Below, in pieces: positions 59,389-64,000 of a stretch of 64,000 nt of DNA; position 1 is the first letter of the stretch; each line of letters begins with the position of its first letter. The stretch comes from Ruminococcaceae bacterium BL-4 (lineage in GTDB: Bacteria; Bacillota; Clostridia; Oscillospirales; Acutalibacteraceae): positions 248,001 through 312,000 of the forward strand of contig LR778134.1 of the NCBI GenBank assembly GCA_902809935.1. The letters run 5' to 3'. The position numbers and the translations under genes were made by a program. A model generated the notes under the pieces. The model did no database searches. It had not been told where the DNA came from and worked only from the letters and a program-made list of their open reading frames with translations.

Positions 59389-60585
59389 TTATGCGGCACC
59401 ATCTGACACGTTTATTGTCACGGAAGTCCCTACGCCTTCTGTACTCTGCACATCAAAACGCGCATTCTTCCAACGGCTGATCCGTTTTTTAACGTTAAAA
59501 AAGCCGACCCCTTCATTTGAAAAACTGCCGGTCTTTAAACGTTGGAGTGTCTCCGCCGGCATCCCGACTCCAGTGTCGCGGACTTCGAGTACAATGCCGG
59601 CGTGGGTTCTCCCGGCGGATATATAGACAGTTCCTCCGGTTTCTTTTTTGCATAAGCCATGCTTTATGGCATTCTCCACCAAGGGCTGAAGACAAAAGGA
59701 AGGCAGCTCCATCTGCCTCAGCGTCGGATCGATATTGTATTCCACATGAATTAATTCACCAAAACGGGCCTTTTCTATTTCAACATAGTTTTCAATCAGT
59801 TCGATCTCTCTTTCCAGAGGCACCATCATTGACTTAGGATCAACATCAAACACTAGCCGCAAGTAGCTGCTGAGACTGACAACCAGGTTAGTCGCCTTTT
59901 CACTGTCCTTATAGCCAAACGATACAATCGTGTTAAGTGCATTATATAAAAAATGAGGCTTGATCTGCGCCTGCAAAAAAGCGAGCTCATTTTCAGTTGC
60001 TTCTTCATGGGAACTGATAATCGCCGCAAGATTATTCTGACCGTATTGAATCAGAATTTTGGCCAGAAGATAAGAGCCGACCATCATAAAACAGGATGCA
60101 AAGATTTCCATATGCATATCACTGTCCAAGGTGCCGGCAAAAAACCATTTGACACTGGTCAGCAGGAGCGCACCTATGCTCACGAGAAAGATTCGGCGAG
60201 TCAGTTTCTTATCGGAAAAGATAGTAGAAGTAAAAATAGGCAAAATGTAGGAGCATAGCAATACTGTTGCATGATTGTGCGTCAAAGAAAGATAACAACA
60301 GTAAACCACAAAAAGAAAAAGGGAAATATATTCTTTCATTAAAAGTGGATGACGCGGAGAGCGGACGTAGGCACTGGCCAAAAGATTTATAATGAGGAGC
60401 CCTATCGCAGGCACAATAATGAAATTTCGCACATAAACATCTAGGGGCCATCTAATAAATCTACTTGCTAAAAGGAGCCATCCTACCTGAGCCAAAATGA
60501 TAAGAACAGCTATGACATGGCCAACCTTTACGATATAGCCGCACCATTTGTTTAGGTCTGTTTCATTTTTTCCTATTTTGTCCAT
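59389..60585 (-). CDS. LytS-type sensor histidine kinase
   Basis: 398 residues: about six membrane helices (20-185), a His_kinase domain with LAFLQAQIKPHFLYNALNTI (phospho-acceptor H211) and a HATPase domain with LQPLVENAIKHG (N box) and VRDTGVGMPAETL (G box). It passes phosphate to the SARP-type regulator that follows. The membrane sensor has no recognised ligand domain. AAAAGGAGATAGGAT precedes the ATG, so the gene heads a two-gene leftward operon. Confidence 0.93.
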   Translation of the reverse strand: MDKIGKNETDLNKWCGYIVKVGHVIAVLIILAQVGWLLLASRFIRWPLDVYVRNFIIVPAIGLLIINLLASAYVRSPRHPLLMKEYISLFLFVVYCCYLSLTHNHATVLLCSYILPIFTSTIFSDKKLTRRIFLVSIGALLLTSVKWFFAGTLDSDMHMEIFASCFMMVGSYLLAKILIQYGQNNLAAIISSHEEATENELAFLQAQIKPHFLYNALNTIVSFGYKDSEKATNLVVSLSSYLRLVFDVDPKSMMVPLEREIELIENYVEIEKARFGELIHVEYNIDPTLRQMELPSFCLQPLVENAIKHGLCKKETGGTVYISAGRTHAGIVLEVRDTGVGMPAETLQRLKTGSFSNEGVGFFNVKKRISRWKNARFDVQSTEGVGTSVTINVSDGAA

Positions 60586-60832
60586 ATCCTATCTCCTTTT
60601 ATAAGTGTCTGTAAAGCCGCCGCCTTTCAAGTATTTAACTTCCTTGTCGGAAAGAGATTCTTAGAAAATGAAGCCAAGAATATAGCCACTGTATTCGTTG
60701 GTTATAATCTTAATAACGCATTTTGTTTGTTGGTGTTCATATTTTATTTGCCAGCTGCTACTTGTTCATATGTATTGATGTTATTCCCTTCATATTGAGG
60801 CTCCTCTTGGCAATTCTTTTATAAAATGGGCC

Positions 60833-60973
60833 TTACTTTTTGTTGGAAACAAACTCCATGATGTCATCCGCTGTACAATTCAAAACTTTGCAGATTTTTT
60901 CAAGCATTCCCGTCGTGACATTCTCGCCCCGATTCAAAAGAAAATACCATAGCTTTTTATAATTCACAGTCAT
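60833..60973 (-). pseudogene. XRE-type HTH protein with internal deletion
   Basis: 46 codons: MTVNYKKLWYFLLNRGENVT, TGMLEKICKVLNCTADDIME, FVSNKK. In intact relatives, about 25 residues holding the first helices of the HTH (GMNKTDLRKLTGIS-like) lie between the LWYFLL and RGENVTT segments. They are missing here. AGGAAAAC precedes the ATG. The protein could not bind DNA in the usual way. 60586-60832 and 60974-61150 hold nothing else I recognise. Confidence 0.65.
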
Positions 60974-61158
60974 AACGTAGTTTTCCTTTTGCTAACAATG
61001 AGTACAAACCCAAAATTAACCATATTATACCATCTTTGCTTTGAATAATCGACAATAATATTGTTAATTCAAACATATTTTTAATTTTTGCGTGATCGGA
61101 AGCTTGGTTCAGCCAATGATGATTCAAGGGTGCTTGAGGACAGCGTAAGTTCGAGAAA

Positions 61159-61437
61159 ATGGCAGTTGGAGCTTCTTCGAGCAATTCCAATATAGGATTT
61201 TCTCAAGTGGAATGTGAGGATATTGTATTTGAAACTGGGCAGCTAAATAAGGATGTATACACCAAAGAAATTAAAAAAGCGGGCATTAAATTTTATAAAG
61301 GTAATGTGCTATATGGAAAATTGCGTCCCTACTTGCAAAAATGGCTATCACCTTCATTTTCCGGGCTTGCTGTCGGTGATTTTTTGGGGGTCGCAATCCC
61401 CAAACCGGTGTCATCGGACTGTCTGTTCTGGAGCTGA
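61159..61437 (+). pseudogene. Type I restriction specificity subunit (HsdS), fragment
   Basis: IKFYKGNVLYGKLRPYLQKW followed by LSPSFSGLAVGDFLGV matches the conserved end of an HsdS target-recognition domain (usual F-KGD-L-GKLRPYL-K). Only about 60 of the roughly 400 residues remain. The frame ends in unrelated sequence, with what looks like the continuation out of frame at 61437-61470. No hsdM or hsdR is present. Confidence 0.7.
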
Positions 61438-62250
61438 TTTTATTTATTGCCCAAAAGATTTCTTATAGTAAGCTTGTTCCTTATTTTATCGATTGAATGT
61501 TTCTATTCGGCATTGCTCCCCCAGGAACTAGGGCGCAGCATAAACACGGTTTGTCAATTAAGCAAACGCCATAGGAATCTTACCTCTCCCAGGATCTCTG
61601 CGAGCCGTCCCCATTGCTTGAGTCTGTAACTGGACGGCAGCAGCGTTAGCGCTGTCCGTTTCATTGTAAAATAGCACACCACAGGTTGTTTTATGACCGG
61701 GCCTTTGCCGTGTCGCCTTCGATGCCATCTGCCTATTGGTTTTGCATATTCTTCTTCGCTTTTGTCTTTATAAAATAATGCCACAATCAGCTCACGCTCT
61801 TTCCGATAATTCGTTTTTCTGATACTTCACCATAAGGATTTGTCCTCATTTCATATTTGTTAAAACTCAGAAATGAAGAACAAGCAGAAGGGAACGACAA
61901 CGCGGTATGACTGCAAACAACAAAACAGGAGTATAACTGTGAGCATAGTTGCCCACAGTTATACTCCTGTGGATTATTTCATATTTTACCTGCTCTGAGA
62001 GTCCACGCTGTTTTCTCTAAAAAGCACAGGCTTTTTTTGCAGAGCTCCCGGTCAGAAAAGCGATGTGCAGAGGATTGTAGTCCGCTTCATCACGCTTGGT
62101 CGCTGACAAGCAGCGGCCGCCTGAAGTTTAAAGCATATCGAACGCGCATAAGGAAGCCCTGCAAACTCGCGTTTTTTATTTGGCGGGCATGCCTTTGTGT
62201 GTTGCTAAATATAATTTGTTTATCTTCCAAAAAATCCAATTATTTATAAA
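61438..62250. other. Gene-poor stretch
   Basis: About 800 bp without a credible gene. It holds the inverted repeat at 61926 and the terminator of the orphan riboswitch at its right edge. A minus-strand open frame at 61554-61784 has no recognisable family and no ribosome site. I take the stretch for decayed sequence. Confidence 0.5.
61926..61969. repeat. Perfect inverted repeat
   Basis: CAGGAGTATAACTGTG pairs with CACAGTTATACTCCTG (16 bp) around a 12-base loop. There is no T tract on the plus side, and the minus side reads into TTTTGTTG, so a leftward terminator is possible. Confidence 0.7.
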
Positions 62251-62251
62251 A

Positions 62252-62280
62252 GAAACCTGCCACAAAAAGAGGCAGGTTTC
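62252..62280 (-). terminator. Terminator downstream of the c-di-GMP riboswitch (expression platform)
   Basis: GAAACCTGCC pairs perfectly with GGCAGGTTTC. Read leftward, TTTT follows. It lies about 20 bp past the aptamer, as in on/off transcriptional riboswitches. Confidence 0.85.
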
Positions 62281-62296
62281 ATACGCGATATACGCG

Positions 62297-62385
62297 GCGG
62301 CCATGCTATCATCATGCTTACGCATCTTAGGCCCTATGGCTTTGCATCCTTGCCTTTCGGCAAGTTTGCCCTTAACAATCTATGA
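62297..62385 (-). ncRNA. c-di-GMP-I (GEMM) riboswitch, orphan
   Basis: Minus strand: GGGCAAAC, hairpin CTTGCC-GAAA-GGCAAG (62364-62349), GATGCAAAGCC, the receptor-like GGGCCTAAG, hairpin ATGC-GTAA-GCAT, then GATGATAGCATGGC. These are the GEMM-I landmarks: a GNRA loop, GCAAAGCC, the CCTAA receptor and a second stem. It binds c-di-GMP. No intact gene lies downstream (leftward) for more than 1 kb. The ABC transporter stop lies 23 bp upstream of it, so it may also sit in that transcript's tail. Confidence 0.85.
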
Positions 62386-62407
62386 ATTTCCTTGGATGGA
62401 AAGGGCC

Positions 62408-63094
62408 TTATGAATTATATATTATACCGTCTCTTACACTTACAATCCGATTGCCGTATGCCGCCGCATCGGCTGAGTGTGTTACCATAATGATGGTTTT
62501 ATCACTTTCATGGTTAATTTTCTTTAGAAGCTCCATGATCTCGGTGCCGGTTTTGCTGTCAAGGTTACCAGTTGGTTCATCGGCAAAAATAATATCGGGA
62601 CTGTTAATTAGTGCCCTTGCTATGGCCACACGTTGCTGCTGTCCCCCGGAAAGTTCTCTCGGGGTATGTTTTCTCCGATCGGTTAGTCCGACAATTTCGA
62701 GAATGTTATGAAGCTGCTTTCGATAGTCTTTCGCTTTTTTCCCATCGAGAAGAATAGGAAGTAAAATATTTTCTTCTACATTCAAATTCGGAATCAGGTT
62801 GTAAAACTGAAAGATGAAGCCGATGTTTCTGCGCCGCATGACACTTTTTTTCTCATCATTATACCGGGAGATATCCTTTCCACCCAACAAAACTTTTCCG
62901 TTTGTGGGGCTGTCGAGACCGCCTAGAATATAGAGCAGCGTACTTTTTCCAGAACCAGACGGACCCATAATCGATACAAACTCGCCTTTCGTGATTTGCA
63001 GTGAGATTCCCTTTAACACTCTGGTGACGGTGCTCCCTATTTTGAAATCTTTTATGATGTTTTTGCCTTCTATAACAACAGGTATTTTAGTCAT
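62408..63094 (-). CDS. ABC transporter ATP-binding protein (MacB/LolD type)
   Basis: 228 residues. Walker A is GPSGSGKSTLLY, the Q loop FIFQFYNLIPNL, the signature LSGGQQQRVAIARAL, Walker B IIFADEPTGNLDS, and the H loop VTHSADAA. The sequence groups with MacB/LolD-type ATPases that power FtsX-like permeases in lipoprotein release, peptide export or antimicrobial-peptide resistance. It lies 18 bp after the permease stop, in one leftward operon. Confidence 0.93.
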   Translation of the reverse strand: MTKIPVVIEGKNIIKDFKIGSTVTRVLKGISLQITKGEFVSIMGPSGSGKSTLLYILGGLDSPTNGKVLLGGKDISRYNDEKKSVMRRRNIGFIFQFYNLIPNLNVEENILLPILLDGKKAKDYRKQLHNILEIVGLTDRRKHTPRELSGGQQQRVAIARALINSPDIIFADEPTGNLDSKTGTEIMELLKKINHESDKTIIMVTHSADAAAYGNRIVSVRDGIIYNS

Positions 63095-63112
63095 GATGCA
63101 TTCTCCTTATTC

Positions 63113-64000
63113 TTATTCGAATTTAATCTCTTCCACGAGCTTCATTTTAGAGCTTTTCAAAATTGGAACAACGGAACCAATCAGGGTAATCACGATTCCC
63201 GCAAGACCGGCAATAATAAATATTCCTGCGTCCAGCTCCGGGATAACCGAAATTTTCGGGCCGGCGACGATAAAGATCGTTTTTATTTCCATGTATGAGA
63301 CAAACATTCCGATCACCGCGCCAATAAGTCCTGATGTAAATCCTTCCATCAGTGTCATTTTTACATTCTGACGGTTGCTCATTCCGACCGATTTGTACAT
63401 GGCGATGGAGCGTTTCCTTTGAATATAGTTGATGAGCAAATTGTTGATAATTCCCACAGCCGCAAGCAACAGGATAAAATAGGTAAGCTTTCGCATCGGA
63501 TCCAAAAACGAGTTAACGGTACTCAGCGCATCATGGTTAAATTCTTCTACTGTACGGCTCCAATTCGTTTTGTTCCCGAACAAATTACGAATCTGTACCA
63601 TAACGGCATCCGGGTCGGCTGCGGTATAGGCAAGCATATCGTAATTCTGTACACCGAAGTCACTCTTTGCATAAGTAGCCGGAATAACGGCGTCCGAATT
63701 GTCCGCTCGTGACTGAAAGCTTCCTATGATTTGATATTTGTACGAATTACCGTTATAAGTAAGACCGATGGTATCGCCAATCCTCAGATTGTGCTTTGTC
63801 AGACAATCTTTACTGAGTAAGATGTTTCGCTCACCTCCAAAGGCGGTTTCAATTTTATTCTTTGTCTGATCATTTTCATATTTTAAATTGAGCATAGAAT
63901 TATGCAGGCTGATATCATCCACGGCTTCCATTTGATTAAAGGTAAAACCGTCTGTGCTGATTTTATTATCCAGTTCATAGATAGGCAAAACGCTGTTGAT
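63113..64000 (-). CDS. FtsX-family ABC transporter permease (N-terminus outside window)
   Basis: The frame stays open to the right edge, so only the last 296 or so residues are present. An extracytoplasmic MacB-like region (VDDISLHN, LSKDCLTKHNLRIGDTIGLT) is followed by three helices of the FtsX core (TYFILLLAAVGIINNLLINY, GFTSGLIGAVIGMFVSYMEI, AGIFIIAGLAGIVITLIGSV) with the cytoplasmic coupling motif QRKRSIAMYKSVGMSNRQNV between. Such permeases act as mechanotransmitters with the ATPase that follows. The substrate is unknown. Confidence 0.9.
   Translation of the reverse strand: MNSVLPIYELDNKISTDGFTFNQMEAVDDISLHNSMLNLKYENDQTKNKIETAFGGERNILLSKDCLTKHNLRIGDTIGLTYNGNSYKYQIIGSFQSRADNSDAVIPATYAKSDFGVQNYDMLAYTAADPDAVMVQIRNLFGNKTNWSRTVEEFNHDALSTVNSFLDPMRKLTYFILLLAAVGIINNLLINYIQRKRSIAMYKSVGMSNRQNVKMTLMEGFTSGLIGAVIGMFVSYMEIKTIFIVAGPKISVIPELDAGIFIIAGLAGIVITLIGSVVPILKSSKMKLVEEIKFE

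Noticed and set aside
60600-60795. A plus-strand open stretch without Met, hydrophobic toward the end (FCLLVFIFYLPAATCSYVLM)
   Set aside because: It has no start codon, ribosome site or recognisable family. It could be a membrane-protein remnant, but the evidence is too thin.
61554-61784. A 76-codon minus-strand frame
   Set aside because: Arg-rich, no ribosome site, and competing open frames of equal quality overlap it. No family recognised.

Overview
The window reads as a chromosomal segment of a low-to-moderate GC, Gram-positive, endospore-forming member of the Clostridia. The evidence is a full-length SpoIIE phosphatase, a single-chain GlyQS glycyl-tRNA synthetase, sortase-anchored surface proteins, and AGGAGG-type ribosome sites with some TTG and GTG starts. 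An Oscillospirales-like bacterium is my inference. No gene here fixes the species.

Left part (1-31.8 kb) is mostly core genome. It holds two M20 amidohydrolases; a small Cys-tailed protein with a coiled-coil neighbour; a leftward sugar-acid cluster (two enolase-superfamily dehydratase-like enzymes, an APC permease and a FadR-type regulator); an alanine-racemase-like/symporter/TRIC operon opposite a LysR gene; IS and regulator debris beside tRNA-Pro; gtrA-glyQS; a radical SAM enzyme; membrane proteins; spoIIE; an aminotransferase-trpS pair; a DUF815 ATPase with a binding lipoprotein; and tRNA-Ser(CGA).

Right part (about 31.8-62.4 kb) is an accessory surface-structure island. Its left border carries transposase and serine-recombinase remnants next to tRNA-Ser. 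Pilus locus 1 (32.5-41.5 kb, leftward) encodes, in transcription order, a fusion of a DUF4143-type ATPase with a complete signal peptidase I, a 1279-residue adhesin, a major pilin, a class C sortase and a minor pilin. A divergent gene at 42.9 kb encodes a Ser-repeat, choice-of-anchor-A surface protein. Pilus locus 2 (47.0-56.1 kb, leftward) resembles the streptococcal FCT type: FctA-like pilins, class B sortases, and a SipA-like signal-peptidase homologue whose catalytic Ser and Lys are both Gly. A diguanylate cyclase lies between the loci, and an orphan c-di-GMP-I riboswitch lies at the right edge.

A LytS-like kinase and a response regulator with a SARP/BTAD output domain sit at 58.2-60.6 kb. 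An 11-bp tandem direct repeat placed at an identical distance from a -10 box occurs three times: before pilus locus 1, before the 42.9-kb surface gene, and just downstream of the regulator gene. SARP proteins are known to bind direct repeats of this period, so I propose that this two-component system switches on the surface genes. A roughly 500-bp direct repeat, one copy carrying a gutted regulator paralogue, brackets the 16 kb between these sites.

The window ends in an FtsX/MacB-type ABC transporter that runs off the right edge. Many broken genes (IS1182, IS3, recombinase, HU, HsdS, HTH, signal peptidase) mark the island as a site of repeated insertion and decay.
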